Positions 8,597 to 18,581 of a stretch of DNA of 64,000 nt are shown here, in pieces. Position 1 is the first letter of the stretch; every line of letters begins with the position of its first letter. The notes below the pieces were generated by a model. That model was not told where the DNA came from, made no database searches, and was given only the letters and a program-made list of their open reading frames with translations. Made by a program: the position numbers and the translations under genes. The DNA is taken from NCBI GenBank assembly GCA_963720375.1, contig CAVRFM010000011.1, positions 21,376-85,375 on the forward strand, in the 5' to 3' direction. The stretch comes from JAPLHP01 sp963720375 (GTDB taxonomy: Bacteria > Chloroflexota > Dehalococcoidia > UBA2247 > RBG-13-53-26).

Positions 8597-10009
8597 ATGG
8601 ACCCTCAGAAAACACACAACACGGGGCCCCTCAGTACTTCCAAGGGCGCTGTCCTGATCATCGCCTCCATGAGTTCGTTCCTCACTCCTTTCACATCATC
8701 TTCAGTAAATATTGCCCTCCCTTCCATAGGTGCAAAGCTATCCTTAGATGCCGTGACATTGAGCTGGGTGGCTACCGTTTATCTCCTGTCGGCAGCCGCG
8801 TTTCTTGTACCCTTCGGCCGGATCGCGGATATCCATGGCCGGAAGAGAATATTCCGGATCGGGATCGTCATCGATGCCGTGGCATCAGTGCTTTGCGCCA
8901 CTTCACGGTCCGGCGCGTGGCTTATCGTCTTCCGCGCTTTGCAGGGACTTGGTGGAGCCATGATTTTTGGCACAGGGGTGGCAATGCTGACATCGGTTTT
9001 TCCGCCCAAAGAGAGAGGCAGGGCTCTGGGCATTAACGTGGCGGCAACCTACATAGGGCTGTCTATCGGCCCGCTTGTAGGTGGCTTTTTTACTCAACAC
9101 TTCGGCTGGCAGGGTATTTTCTTCTTCAACGCTTTCCTGGGACTGGTCATCACGGTGGCGGCGTTGTGGAAGCTCAAGGGAGAGTGGGCAGAAGCCAGGG
9201 GAGAGAAGTTCGATCTGACAGGCGCGGTCATCTACAGCATGTCATTGGTAGTGATAATATACGCCTTTTCCGTATTTCCGGCCTTGTGGGGGGTCTGGCT
9301 GGTCCTTGCCGGGGCAATCGGCTTGGCAGCTTTTGTGAGATGGGAAATAAGACAAGAGCACCCTGTGCTTAATATAGGCCTTTTCAGAAACAATATGGTC
9401 TTCGCATTCTCCAACCTGGCGGCCCTGATAAACTACAGCGCCACTTTTGCTGTCAGTTTCCTCCTCAGTCTTTATTTGCAGTATATAAAGGGGTTTACTC
9501 CGGAACGTGCGGGCCTGATTTTGATAGCCCAACCGGTAATGATGGCTATCTTCTCGCCGGTCGCTGGTAGCCTCTCGGACAGAATCGAGCCGCGCATCGT
9601 AGCGTCGATAGGCATGGCGCTGACAACTGCAGGGCTGGTGATGCTGGTCTTCGTGAGCGGCGACGTCGGTCTCAGTTACATTATTGCCAGCCTAGTCGTC
9701 CTGGGCCTCGGGTTTGGTTTCTTCTCCTCACCGAACACAAACGCGGTGATGGGTTCGGTGGACAGGAAGTCTTACGGAGTGGCATCCGGGATGCTGGGCA
9801 CTATGAGGCTGACAGGGCAGACCCTCAGTATGGGAATAGCTCTGCTTCTGTTTGCTTTGTACATGGGGCGAGTGCAGATAAGTCCCGAATATTACCCGCT
9901 TTTCCTGAAAAGCATGAGAACCGCATTTATTATTTCGGGAGCTCTCTGTTTCGGGGGTATTTTTGCCTCCATAGCCAGGGGCAAGACACATAGGGCCGGC
10001 TCCGGTTAG
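8597..10009 (+). CDS. MFS drug/metabolite exporter, DHA2 (EmrB/QacA) type
   Basis: This 470-residue integral membrane protein belongs to the major facilitator superfamily. Hydrophobic segments spread along the whole length fit the 14-helix drug:H+ antiporter-2 group. Motif A is visible as GRIADIHGRKRIF (about residues 75-87), and the antiporter motif C as GLSIGPLVGG (about 155-164). It should export a hydrophobic compound in exchange for protons; the substrate is unknown. The ATG at 8597 has no strong ribosome-binding site. It is divergent from the nine-PAS sensor and shares its 385-nt upstream region. Confidence 0.88.
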   Translation: MDPQKTHNTGPLSTSKGAVLIIASMSSFLTPFTSSSVNIALPSIGAKLSLDAVTLSWVATVYLLSAAAFLVPFGRIADIHGRKRIFRIGIVIDAVASVLCATSRSGAWLIVFRALQGLGGAMIFGTGVAMLTSVFPPKERGRALGINVAATYIGLSIGPLVGGFFTQHFGWQGIFFFNAFLGLVITVAALWKLKGEWAEARGEKFDLTGAVIYSMSLVVIIYAFSVFPALWGVWLVLAGAIGLAAFVRWEIRQEHPVLNIGLFRNNMVFAFSNLAALINYSATFAVSFLLSLYLQYIKGFTPERAGLILIAQPVMMAIFSPVAGSLSDRIEPRIVASIGMALTTAGLVMLVFVSGDVGLSYIIASLVVLGLGFGFFSSPNTNAVMGSVDRKSYGVASGMLGTMRLTGQTLSMGIALLLFALYMGRVQISPEYYPLFLKSMRTAFIISGALCFGGIFASIARGKTHRAGSG

Positions 10010-10140
10010 TGCACCAGTTCCTTCGTCGGGACCTGGAAATATCAAGGGCACATCTGGCAGGGAGGTGAAGATCATGATAGTCTTTAGCCGCTGTTAGCAT
10101 TTAAGGAGTCCGGAGCAATAATAGAGAACAGGGAGGGAAG

Positions 10141-10752
10141 ATGGACTGGGATAGGATACCTGATCAGACTACAATTGAGAAGACCATGGCAGGACTGCGG
10201 GAGCGGAACTTCAACCCCGTGCTTGTTGCTGACACGAAGGAAGCGCTGGAGAAGTTGAGGCAGATGATACCGCCGGGAGCCGATGTAATGACCGGGAGTT
10301 CCACGACACTTGAAGAGATAGGCTTTATTAATTTGTTGATCGGCGGCACGCATCCCTGGCGGAACTGGAAGGATCGCATATTTGCTGAAAAAGGCCCTGA
10401 GAAACAGATGGACATGCGGCGAGCCAGCACTACTGCCGAATACTTCATCGGCAGCGTCCAGGCTGTAGCGGAGACGGGAGAAGTGCTCGGCGTAGATGCC
10501 TCCGGTAGTCGCCAGGGGGGCTATGTCTATGGTGCCAAGAATGTTATCTGGGTAGTGGGAGCAAACAAGGTAGTCCCTGACCTGGACGGGGCATTTCAGC
10601 GCTTGCGTGAACATATTGTGCCGCTGGAGGATGCCAGAATGAAAAAGACCGGCGCCCGGGGTACTTTTATCGGCAAGATGGTTGTCTATGAGCGGGAGGG
10701 CCAGCCGCACCGGATATCGACCATCCTGGTCAGAGAGAAGCTGGGCTTTTAG
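10141..10752 (+). CDS. LUD-domain protein (LutC/YkgG-like)
   Basis: This 203-residue protein belongs to the LUD (lactate utilisation, DUF162) family. The motif MTGSSTTLEEIG (about residues 50-60) and the later ASGSRQGGYVYGAKNVIWVVG (about 119-138) match the nucleotide/CoA-binding-like core of that family. In LutABC-type systems LUD proteins take part in lactate or other 2-hydroxyacid oxidation. No lutA or lutB partner is present here, so its substrate is open. GGAGGGAAG directly precedes the ATG at 10141. It lies between the MFS exporter and an acyl-CoA synthetase, which have no obvious link to it. Confidence 0.8.
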   Translation: MDWDRIPDQTTIEKTMAGLRERNFNPVLVADTKEALEKLRQMIPPGADVMTGSSTTLEEIGFINLLIGGTHPWRNWKDRIFAEKGPEKQMDMRRASTTAEYFIGSVQAVAETGEVLGVDASGSRQGGYVYGAKNVIWVVGANKVVPDLDGAFQRLREHIVPLEDARMKKTGARGTFIGKMVVYEREGQPHRISTILVREKLGF

Positions 10753-10852
10753 ATCAACGATGCCGTACTGGCGAACATTGGAAGCCGGCGGAGTGATAAA
10801 CGGGAAATACCCCGGTGGAGCGGTTGCCCGGAAGGAGCTTCTGGAGTGTGTT

Positions 10853-10882
10853 TTGACAATGGGGCCGGGGGTGGACTATCAT
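10853..10882 (+). promoter_or_regulatory. Promoter upstream of the first acyl-CoA synthetase
   Basis: A perfect TTGACA (10853-10858) and TATCAT (10877-10882) are 18 nt apart. The start would be near 10889, about 105 nt before the TTG start codon at 10994. The 241-nt gap 10753-10993 is otherwise featureless. Confidence 0.5.
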
Positions 10883-10993
10883 TTTGAGCTTGGAGTAACA
10901 CTGGCAGGCGCATGAAATCTTGAAACCAGACTCTCTCTGCTCTATCCCTGGCGTCAGCCATTTGGTAGATAAGATTTACAGGACTTCGAAGTA

Positions 10994-12547
10994 TTGAATA
11001 CTGCTGCACGCCCTGGCGGTAGGCGCAACCCGCACCCCCTTGACTACATCTTCCATCCCCGCTCGGTGGCCGTTGTTGGCATCTCGGCTGACTTGCCTAA
11101 GGTGTGGATCAAACGGCTGTACCTCGACTCTCTGCTCCAGAGTGGATACCCCGGCCAGATCTACCTGGTGAATCCGAAGGGGGGAGAGATGGCGGGTTTC
11201 CCCATCTACCGCAGCTTGAAGGACGTCCCGGGACCGGTGGATCATGTCGTTATCTCTGTTCCTGCTCTGCACACCCCCAAAGTCATGGAAGACTGTCGGG
11301 ATATTGGAGTCAAGGTGGTGCATGTCTTCGCATCCGGCTATGCCGAGACCGGCGAACCTGATCGTATCGAGCTTCAGAACAGGCTGGTGGAGATAGCCCG
11401 ACAGGGTAACCTCCGCATCATCGGCCCCAATTGCCTGGGCATCTACTACCCCAAGGGCAAGATCGGTCTGTGTCCGGACTTCCCGATAGAGGTGGGACCT
11501 GTAGGATATCTTTGCCAGAGCGGTGGCAATGTCACCTATATGGTGCGGCAAGCAGTAGCTCGCGGCCTGCGTTTCAGCAAGGTTGTCAGCTATGGCAATG
11601 CCTGCGACATCAACGAATGTGATTTGTTGGACTATTTTGCAGAGGACCCCGAAACCAAGGTGATTGCAGCCTACATCGAGGGTGTCAAAGACGGTCGCCG
11701 TCTGGTCAAGGCACTGAACAGAGCAGCCTCTGCCAAGCCGGTGGTGGTTTTCAAAGGAGGCTTTACTGCGGGCGGACTGAGGGCTGCCGCTTCACATACA
11801 GGGTCTCTGGCGGGGACCGATGTGGTGTGGGATAGCCTCCTCAAACAGGCTGGGGCGATCAGGGTATACAGTATTGAGGAGATGGTGGACATGCTGGTGG
11901 CGTTGCTCCGTGTCAGACCTCCCAAAGGTCTGAATACCTGTGTTGTGGGACACGGAGGCGGTGCCAGTGTCATGGCTACTGATGAATTGGAGCGAGTGGG
12001 GTTGCGGCTTGTCCCTATACCGGAGGAGACAAGGTCGAAGTTAAAGGAGTTCATTGATCTGGCAAACAGTATGCTCCGCAATCCGATCGATGCCAGCCCG
12101 GTGCCGGCTATGGATGTGACGGAGTTCTTGAATGACCTGGGAAACCGCAAGTGGGTTGACCTGCTGCGGGAGAAGGCAGGCACAGGAGCCATGGGGCAGT
12201 GGAGCCGGCTGAATGCCGTGTTAGGGGAGTGGCGTGGCCTCGATCTGGTGGTCTACCAGCATGGCTTCGACATAAGCCCAATGCCCGTGGGCGAGTGGAA
12301 CATTGCCTTCGTGGTGGGTCCGATGGTTTTGGCGGCTAAAGCATGTGAATTACCCAGCGTGGTTGTTCTCCACTCCATGGGAAATGACGATACCTGGCAG
12401 GCTTCGGCTGAATTGCGGGCACTCTGCGCGGAGTTCGGCCTCCCTCTATTCCTCTCCATGAGGGGGGCGGCTGTGGCCATTCGGAAGTTGATCGATTACT
12501 ATCAGGCCTATCCGGATAGGCTTGCCGGCATCCATGAGTTATCGTAA
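10994..12547 (+). CDS. Acyl-CoA synthetase (NDP-forming), alpha-chain type, paralogue 1
   Basis: This 517-residue protein matches the CoA-binding and ligase domains of ADP-forming acetyl/acyl-CoA synthetases. The N-terminal Rossmann CoA-binding domain begins HPRSVAVVGIS (residue 21 on). The succinyl-CoA-ligase-like domains follow, with the phospho-histidine motif ASHTGSLAG near residue 265. These enzymes make ATP and an acid from an acyl-CoA, or the reverse. The ATP-grasp (beta) domain is absent from this chain and from its neighbours. The start is TTG 10994, the only possible start between the upstream stop and the conserved N-terminus. A close paralogue lies at 19842-21368; both share SYGNACDINECDLL. 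Confidence 0.85.
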   Translation: MNTAARPGGRRNPHPLDYIFHPRSVAVVGISADLPKVWIKRLYLDSLLQSGYPGQIYLVNPKGGEMAGFPIYRSLKDVPGPVDHVVISVPALHTPKVMEDCRDIGVKVVHVFASGYAETGEPDRIELQNRLVEIARQGNLRIIGPNCLGIYYPKGKIGLCPDFPIEVGPVGYLCQSGGNVTYMVRQAVARGLRFSKVVSYGNACDINECDLLDYFAEDPETKVIAAYIEGVKDGRRLVKALNRAASAKPVVVFKGGFTAGGLRAAASHTGSLAGTDVVWDSLLKQAGAIRVYSIEEMVDMLVALLRVRPPKGLNTCVVGHGGGASVMATDELERVGLRLVPIPEETRSKLKEFIDLANSMLRNPIDASPVPAMDVTEFLNDLGNRKWVDLLREKAGTGAMGQWSRLNAVLGEWRGLDLVVYQHGFDISPMPVGEWNIAFVVGPMVLAAKACELPSVVVLHSMGNDDTWQASAELRALCAEFGLPLFLSMRGAAVAIRKLIDYYQAYPDRLAGIHELS

Positions 12548-12569
12548 GGATAAGTGCGAAATACCTTCC

Positions 12570-13589
12570 TCATAGGGGCGACCAGTTTACCCATTCATCC
12601 CAGGCAGGCCTGGCAGTCCCGTCGCTCCGGCGTAAGCCCATGCTGTTGAAAGGCTCAACAGTGCCCTGATCATACATGAAGCTCCAGATGGCCAGTTCGT
12701 TATCCATAGCTGTGGTCAGGGTGATAAATTGCGTGATGAATTGAGCCTGTTCTGCCTCGCTGCTTTCCCAGCCAGCCGGCCCGCTGTTGCTGTGCCAGCC
12801 GATTTCGGTGAAAGCGATCCTCTTGGATGTGTGCGACTTCACTTCAGTATAGTAGTCGGCCGGAATGTCTGCTGGATCCTTGTAAATCAGACCGGGGTAT
12901 GTGGTGAAAGCGATAAGGTCCGACTTGGGAAATCTGTCTAACAAGGTCCATTGGGCTTTGCTCGGGTCATTGGTACCGCCAAATAAACCGCCGCTCAGGC
13001 CCTTCATCTTTTCCAACTGGAATATAGTGAATACTTTTGTATCCGGTGATACCGCCTTCACAGCATCGTAGACTTCAGCATAGAGTGAAACGAAGTCCTC
13101 GAAGTCGGCAGGTGATTTCTCGTAGAGGATGTTTACTTCGATCCCAAGGGCAAGGTACTTCGGCCGGTATTTTTCGGCAAAAGCAGCAGCACTGTTCTTG
13201 TAACTCAGCCTTGTGGCTTCGTCCAGTGGTCTCAGGAGTTGGCCACTGGATTGGGTGAAGAACTGCGCCTCAACCAGAGGGATATAACTATAGGTTGCTG
13301 CCAGCTCGGCTACCACCTTCGGTCCGCCGCTGTTGGTGTTGGCCAGTTCGTTCCAGTCGCCTGCCCAGCTTACAATATCGCCTGTCTGTTTTGCCTTCTC
13401 GAAGAAATCGGTGAAATCCGCTGATTGAAAACTCTTTGGAGAAAGACTTACGCCCTTCAAAGTTCCTGTTGGCGCTGGTGAATTATCATCAGTGGTGGTT
13501 TTCTGCCCGCACCCTGCTGATAGGACTGTGGCAGATAACAGTATCCCTGCTAATGACACTGCTGATAGCCATCTTGTTCTGGCTTTCAT
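12570..13589 (-). CDS. Secreted lipoprotein with glycoside-hydrolase-like TIM barrel
   Basis: This 339-residue protein starts with a signal peptide (KARTRW, then a hydrophobic core) ending in a lipobox LSAGC, so the cysteine at about residue 27 should be lipidated and the protein held outside the membrane. The rest resembles clan-A (alpha/beta)8 glycosidases such as GH53. A strand ending LGIEVN supplies a likely acid/base glutamate and FTEIGWHS a likely nucleophile glutamate. The substrate is unknown. It ends 22 nt from the convergent acyl-CoA synthetase gene. The lgt gene that would modify it is at 49969-50778. Confidence 0.75.
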   Translation of the reverse strand: MKARTRWLSAVSLAGILLSATVLSAGCGQKTTTDDNSPAPTGTLKGVSLSPKSFQSADFTDFFEKAKQTGDIVSWAGDWNELANTNSGGPKVVAELAATYSYIPLVEAQFFTQSSGQLLRPLDEATRLSYKNSAAAFAEKYRPKYLALGIEVNILYEKSPADFEDFVSLYAEVYDAVKAVSPDTKVFTIFQLEKMKGLSGGLFGGTNDPSKAQWTLLDRFPKSDLIAFTTYPGLIYKDPADIPADYYTEVKSHTSKRIAFTEIGWHSNSGPAGWESSEAEQAQFITQFITLTTAMDNELAIWSFMYDQGTVEPFNSMGLRRSDGTARPAWDEWVNWSPL

Positions 13590-13646
13590 AATTAAACACG
13601 CTGCCGGATTATCTTACTGAGTGGATGGTGTGGCACAGCTTTGACT

Positions 13647-14078
13647 TCAGATATGCTTCTCGGCGAACTCACCGGCTATGGGAAGTTTGTATCTCTCGCC
13701 CTGATAGGCCTTGACCATGAGCACGATCCAGAGGACAAACGCTGCAATGCCTGTGATCACGTTCAATACCCAGAAGATGAATCCCACGAAGGGAATCAAG
13801 TGGAGTATAGAAAACGCAATGGAGAGGACAGTGAATGCTCCGAAAGTAACAATGGATTGCATGGCATGGAAACGGATGAAATGATTCTCCTTCTCCAGGA
13901 GTATGAATATGAGTCCGGTTATCCAACCAAGTACGTAGCAGAGCAGTCCAGCTATGTTTGGCTCCAGGCCGGTGCTGGTCCCGGTGGGCTTAGGGGCGTC
14001 TGGGATGAGAACTGAGCCGCACTTATGGCAGAATTTGCTGCCCTCATCGTTTTCGGCCCCACACTTTGGACAGAACAT
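13647..14078 (-). CDS. Zinc-ribbon DUF4870-type membrane protein
   Basis: This 143-residue protein has an N-terminal zinc ribbon (MFCPKCG...KFCHKCG) followed, from about residue 45, by three or four hydrophobic segments with the DUF4870-like pattern GLLCYVLGWITGLIFILLE...HAMQSI. The start is ATG 14078 because AAGGAGGC lies directly upstream and the zinc ribbon begins there; the frame reaches 14150 but lacks such a signal. The function is unknown. It lies just downstream of a second zinc-ribbon membrane protein on the same strand. Confidence 0.8.
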   Translation of the reverse strand: MFCPKCGAENDEGSKFCHKCGSVLIPDAPKPTGTSTGLEPNIAGLLCYVLGWITGLIFILLEKENHFIRFHAMQSIVTFGAFTVLSIAFSILHLIPFVGFIFWVLNVITGIAAFVLWIVLMVKAYQGERYKLPIAGEFAEKHI

Positions 14079-14176
14079 TTTTGCCTCCTTAGTACCTCGG
14101 CGTGGCTGGGGGATAAGCTTTTCAGATCCGAGGTGAAGTGGATATGGCATCGGTCAGCAGAGAGTCTGCCGATGGG

Positions 14177-14692
14177 CTACTTCTTGTAGGGATGCCTCCG
14201 CTCCAGTTCCCCTGCATAGGCTGTGGCGAAAGCACCGACCATGGCAATGTACACGCCCTCACGGATAGTGCCGCCGTTGTCCTCTATATAGTACATGGTC
14301 TGGAAAATCAGCGCCAGTGCCAGGGCACTCAACAGAATCATGACTATGCCCCATGCCCCGGGAGTGCCGCTCCGGGATAGCACCAGCACGACCAAAAGAA
14401 TCATCCCCACTGCGGAGACTACGGCACCGGCCGGCATTTGAAGTCCTAGAACAGTGCCGTGGAATAGTCCGCCCCAACTCTCCCAGGCTAGAAAAGAACC
14501 CAGGAGGAGCAGGAAGGCCCCGATGGGGATAACGCCTGCCAGGGGGTCGAGCTTGACCATCTGCAAAAGCGCAGCCCACCACTGCGACAAAAGGCCCATG
14601 CCTTTGGCCTTTTCGCCGGATACCGGAGTGCCACATGAGTTGCAGAACTGGCTGCCCGCAGGGATTTCATTTCCGCATTTAGCGCAGTGCAT
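14177..14692 (-). CDS. Zinc-ribbon membrane protein
   Basis: This protein of about 171 residues starts MHCAKCGNEIPAGSQFCNSC, a zinc ribbon, and then has about four transmembrane segments (around LAGVIPIGAFLLLLGSFLA, AGAVVSAVGMILLVVLVL, WGIVMILLSALALALI and VYIAMVGAFATAYAG). The ATG at 14692 begins the ribbon and has AAGGAG upstream; a GTG at 14716 would add eight residues. It is not recognised beyond this architecture. It precedes the DUF4870-like gene on the same strand with about a 100-nt gap, so the two may form one unit. Confidence 0.75.
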   Translation of the reverse strand: MHCAKCGNEIPAGSQFCNSCGTPVSGEKAKGMGLLSQWWAALLQMVKLDPLAGVIPIGAFLLLLGSFLAWESWGGLFHGTVLGLQMPAGAVVSAVGMILLVVLVLSRSGTPGAWGIVMILLSALALALIFQTMYYIEDNGGTIREGVYIAMVGAFATAYAGELERRHPYKK

Positions 14693-14915
14693 GACTTCTC
14701 TAGCTCCTTTCCTCACATCGGAAGTATCATATTGCTCGATGTATCTTATATGGATATATTAGATGATGGTATAACCCTCGCTTGGCACCTGTCAATGGCT
14801 CAGTAACAGCCCGGGAACATTGATAGTCGGGCACATCATTTTCCCGTGTTCCCTTGGTCACCGCCGGGGCGCGATGGAGGGTATCAGCCAATACGTCTTC
14901 ATCCCGCGGAGAGCC

Positions 14916-17900
14916 TTAGCCTACCGATGATGTGGCTAGTTCTTCTCCAAGCTTGAACCTTTTCTCGACAAAGACCCTCAGGCAGGCGTCTACCACATCG
15001 GGATCGTAGAAGACCCCTTTGTTATCGATGACTTCCTTCAAAGCTCTATCAAGACCAAGAGATGGTCGGTAGGGGCGGTGGGAAGACATGGCCTCAACAA
15101 TATCGGCTACGGCCAGTATCCTTGCCTCCAGAGTGATTTCCTCGCCCTGAAGGCCTGAAGGATAGCCGGATCCATCAATTCTTTCATGATGCTGAACCAC
15201 AATATCGGCAATTGGCCAGGGGAAGTCTATGTTTTTCAGTATGTCGTAACCGGCTTTGGGATGAGTCTTGATTATGGCAAACTCGATGTCGGTTAACCGG
15301 CCGGGCTTACTGAGGATTTCAGTGGGTATGAATATCTTGCCCAGATCGTGAAGGAGTCCTGCTATGCGGATCGTTTGGATCTGCTTGCTGGAGAGGCCCA
15401 TCTCCCTGGCTATGGCACAGGCGAGCTGGGTCACCCGCTGTTGATGACCGGCTGTGTAGCGGTCTCTCGTTTCTACCATTAAGGTGATGGCCTGGATAGT
15501 GCCTTCTAGCGTCTTCTCCAGATTATAGAAGCTCTGGTGAAGCTGTTCTTCTGCCTGCTTGCGTTCACTGATATCGCGGGCAATGCCCCGATAACCACGG
15601 ACTACTCCATCCTCATCAAGAAAGGGAACGCCGCTGGTTTCCACCACGACTGGATGTCCATCCTTGTGGAGGTTTGTGTTTTCAATGAAGGTGAAGGATT
15701 TCCCTGAGGCAATAGCAGAACCAATAAGCTTGGTCATCCGATTGGCTTCATGCAAAGGCATGAGGTCGAAGGGGGTCTTACCTAACACCTCTTCAGGTTC
15801 GTAGCCCAGTATTTCAATTATCCTCGGGCTGACATAGGTGTAGGTACCTTTCCCATCGATCTCCCATACCCAGTCGCTGGTGGTCTCAATTAGATGGCGG
15901 AGCCGCTCCTCACTTTGTCTTAGTGCCTTTTCTGCCTTTCTGCGCTCGGTGACATCACGCAGCACCCCCAGGATTTCAACAGGCTGTCCATCCGCGCCGC
16001 GTATGAGACTGACTGTTGTGTTCAACCAGACGGTAGAGCCGTCCTTGCGTTTGAACTCCAGTTCAAGAGTGCGTGGTCCTGCTGCCTTACCTGACTCCTT
16101 CTTTTCTGTGGCTGTTGCTTCTGCAAAAGACTCCGTAGCTTTCTGCAGGGAGTCATGAGGCAACATTGTCTCCAGTGAACCGGCCATAGCCTCTTCGACG
16201 CTGTAGCCAAGCAGACGGGTGATGGAGGGACTGAGATAGATAGGCCGCAGCTTCATATCGGTGACCCAGATGACGTCCGAGATGTTCTCGGCCAGTAAAC
16301 GGTAGCGCTTCTCGCTCTCCTGTAGGGCCTCCTCGGACCTCTTGCGCTCGGTGATGTCCTGGGCTTGGATTAGGTAACCATCTATGGATCCTTCTTCGAT
16401 GTTGCCTAATGCGGTCATCATAATTTGAAGGTATGCGATCCCCGATCTGTTGGTATTGTACAGGCCATGCTCCTTGGCCTGGCCGAAATCAACGGCACCT
16501 TCATACCTTAGAGTCTTGCCCGTGCGCAGCAAATGTTTTGCCTGGTCTGGCAGGATAGGATCTGCAAAGAGAGATGGCGCTTTTGCCTCTGAGATGCTGG
16601 ACAGGCCGAATATGTCCAGTGCAACTTTGTTCATGTTGGTAATCTGCCCTTCTGGATCGTAGACCATGATACCGACAGGTGACCTTTCGTAGACGGTTCT
16701 GAAGCGTTGTTCACTTGCTTGCAGAGCCCCTTCCGCCCGCTTACGCTCAGTGATGTCCCGTGCCATCACCATGATCCCTGAGGGTTGGCCATCAGAGTTA
16801 CGCAGAAAACTCGCTTCGACCTCGGTCCAAATGGTTGAGCCATTCTTGCAGATCATCTCTAATTCCATCGTTCGTGATCTGCACAGGTCTTCTGTATTCG
16901 TGTCTGCTATAGATAATCCTTCTGAAAGGGCCTTCAAGGCAATTTCAAGGGAGGCAGGAGTCAGGCTCTGTTCCACTTTCCGGGCCATTGCTTCGTCAAC
17001 ACTGTAGCCCAGCATATGTATTATGGACGGGCTCACATAGGTCGGACGTAGCTCCATATCCATGGTCCAGATAACGTCTGATGCGTTCTCGGCCAGCAAA
17101 CGGTAGCGCCTCTCGCTCTCTTGCAGCGCCTCGTCAGCCTGCTTGCGCTCCGTGACGTCATTCAGGAAACATAGAACAGCAGGACTTCCCTTCCAACTGA
17201 ACAGGACCGCATTGATCTCTGCCCACCTGGTATTGCCGCTCTTGTCAATAACCCTGAACTGGTAGATGTGGGGGACTTCCTCGCCCTTCAGTCTATTTAC
17301 ATAATGTTCCATTACCATCTGCCGGTCGTCAGGATGGACGAATTCGTCAAATGGTTTGTTGATCACCTCTTCCAATGGGTAACTTACAAAATCGGCGAGT
17401 TTGCGATTCGCGAACGTCAACACTCCGTCCTGAACTATTGCGATGCCTTCATTGGCGTTCTCCACCAAGAGGCGATTCTTTTCCTCTGATGCCCGCAGTT
17501 TCTCCTCTGACTGCTTGCGTTCGGTGATATCACGCAGAACCACTATGCTTCCTACGAGCTCCTCTCTTTGTTTTAAGGGGGTAACCTGAATTTCAAGGTC
17601 CAGTTCTCTGCCTGAGCCACTGTAGACCTTTGACTCAAAGGGGGGAACCTTTTGTCCTGATAGTATCTCCGACTGAACGGAGAGCGTCTGGGCAATGCTT
17701 TCCGGAGGCAGCATCTGCAAGCGGTTAAAAGCCTTCCCGATGATATCCTTTTCAGCGTATTCGCCGACCTGCAGCACTCTACTGTTGACTCTAACAACCC
17801 TGCCGTTTCTATCAAGGATAGCTATGCCCTCCTTGACGCCGTCAAAGATCGCCTGCAGTTCTTCTTTGGAGTCAAGGAGTGCTTTCTCGGCCAGCTTCTG

Positions 17901-18581
17901 CACTGTGATGTCTCTTATGGAGACAATACCCGCCAGCCTTCCTTGATATTCAGTCCTCACACCAATGGCGCTTATCCATATTTCTCTGCCGTCTTTGGTT
18001 AAGGCCCTCAGTTCCATGACTTGATGCAGGTCTTTCTCAAACATGTGTTCGGCCATCATACCGGCAACCCGCTCCCTGTCCTCCACCGGAATATATTCCA
18101 GTGGATTGAGGCCGATCAGTTTCCTTGGAGAGTCAAATCCAAACATTCTCGCTGCGGCTTGATTAGCCAGCACTATCTTGCCGGTTTCGGCATCAATGAC
18201 CTCCATGCCATCAAGCGTGCTTTCGAACAGATGTCTGTATTCCTGTTCACTTCCCAATGGTGCTCTGTCTACTCTCTCGTGTCTCTCGGGTATCGGTCTC
18301 TCGTGTACCGAGCTTCCTACAACTTGCCACTGGTCTCCCTGCTTGATGAGAGAAAGATGATGGTTCTTGACCACGTCTATAGCTTCTGAGGCCCCACATT
18401 TGTCGAGGGGGTAGGCACAAATGACCATGATCGGGTATTGGCCTCTGGCGTTACCTGCCACTTTCTGGTGATCATTCAGACTCTTGCAGTCCTTCTTCGC
18501 GAGCCATGCTGCATTGCCGGCAACCCTGATGCCGTCGTAACCGCTGGCCAGGACTTGATCGATTTCTTTGAGGCCCGCCAT
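14916..18581 (-). CDS. Seven-PAS sensor with C-terminal HD-GYP domain (frameshifted at its 5' end)
   Basis: This 1,221-residue frame begins with the second half of a MEDS sensory domain (MAGLKEIDQVLASGYDGIRV), followed by seven PAS/PAC modules with DITERK-type linkers. It ends in an HD-GYP domain with HDLGK and GSGYPSG, so it should hydrolyse cyclic-di-GMP in response to its sensory modules. Several PAS domains are near-duplicates of those in the 4107-8211 sensor (DVIWVTDMKLRPIYLSPS), so the two genes are recent paralogues. The first half of the MEDS domain is in another frame at 18472-18888; one extra base near 18580 separates them. No membrane segment is visible. Confidence 0.87.
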   Translation of the reverse strand: MAGLKEIDQVLASGYDGIRVAGNAAWLAKKDCKSLNDHQKVAGNARGQYPIMVICAYPLDKCGASEAIDVVKNHHLSLIKQGDQWQVVGSSVHERPIPERHERVDRAPLGSEQEYRHLFESTLDGMEVIDAETGKIVLANQAAARMFGFDSPRKLIGLNPLEYIPVEDRERVAGMMAEHMFEKDLHQVMELRALTKDGREIWISAIGVRTEYQGRLAGIVSIRDITVQKLAEKALLDSKEELQAIFDGVKEGIAILDRNGRVVRVNSRVLQVGEYAEKDIIGKAFNRLQMLPPESIAQTLSVQSEILSGQKVPPFESKVYSGSGRELDLEIQVTPLKQREELVGSIVVLRDITERKQSEEKLRASEEKNRLLVENANEGIAIVQDGVLTFANRKLADFVSYPLEEVINKPFDEFVHPDDRQMVMEHYVNRLKGEEVPHIYQFRVIDKSGNTRWAEINAVLFSWKGSPAVLCFLNDVTERKQADEALQESERRYRLLAENASDVIWTMDMELRPTYVSPSIIHMLGYSVDEAMARKVEQSLTPASLEIALKALSEGLSIADTNTEDLCRSRTMELEMICKNGSTIWTEVEASFLRNSDGQPSGIMVMARDITERKRAEGALQASEQRFRTVYERSPVGIMVYDPEGQITNMNKVALDIFGLSSISEAKAPSLFADPILPDQAKHLLRTGKTLRYEGAVDFGQAKEHGLYNTNRSGIAYLQIMMTALGNIEEGSIDGYLIQAQDITERKRSEEALQESEKRYRLLAENISDVIWVTDMKLRPIYLSPSITRLLGYSVEEAMAGSLETMLPHDSLQKATESFAEATATEKKESGKAAGPRTLELEFKRKDGSTVWLNTTVSLIRGADGQPVEILGVLRDVTERRKAEKALRQSEERLRHLIETTSDWVWEIDGKGTYTYVSPRIIEILGYEPEEVLGKTPFDLMPLHEANRMTKLIGSAIASGKSFTFIENTNLHKDGHPVVVETSGVPFLDEDGVVRGYRGIARDISERKQAEEQLHQSFYNLEKTLEGTIQAITLMVETRDRYTAGHQQRVTQLACAIAREMGLSSKQIQTIRIAGLLHDLGKIFIPTEILSKPGRLTDIEFAIIKTHPKAGYDILKNIDFPWPIADIVVQHHERIDGSGYPSGLQGEEITLEARILAVADIVEAMSSHRPYRPSLGLDRALKEVIDNKGVFYDPDVVDACLRVFVEKRFKLGEELATSSVG

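Noticed and set aside
10682..10915. 77-codon frame after the LUD gene
   Set aside because: It overlaps the LUD gene in another frame, lacks a ribosome-binding site, and its end overlaps a good promoter for the next gene.
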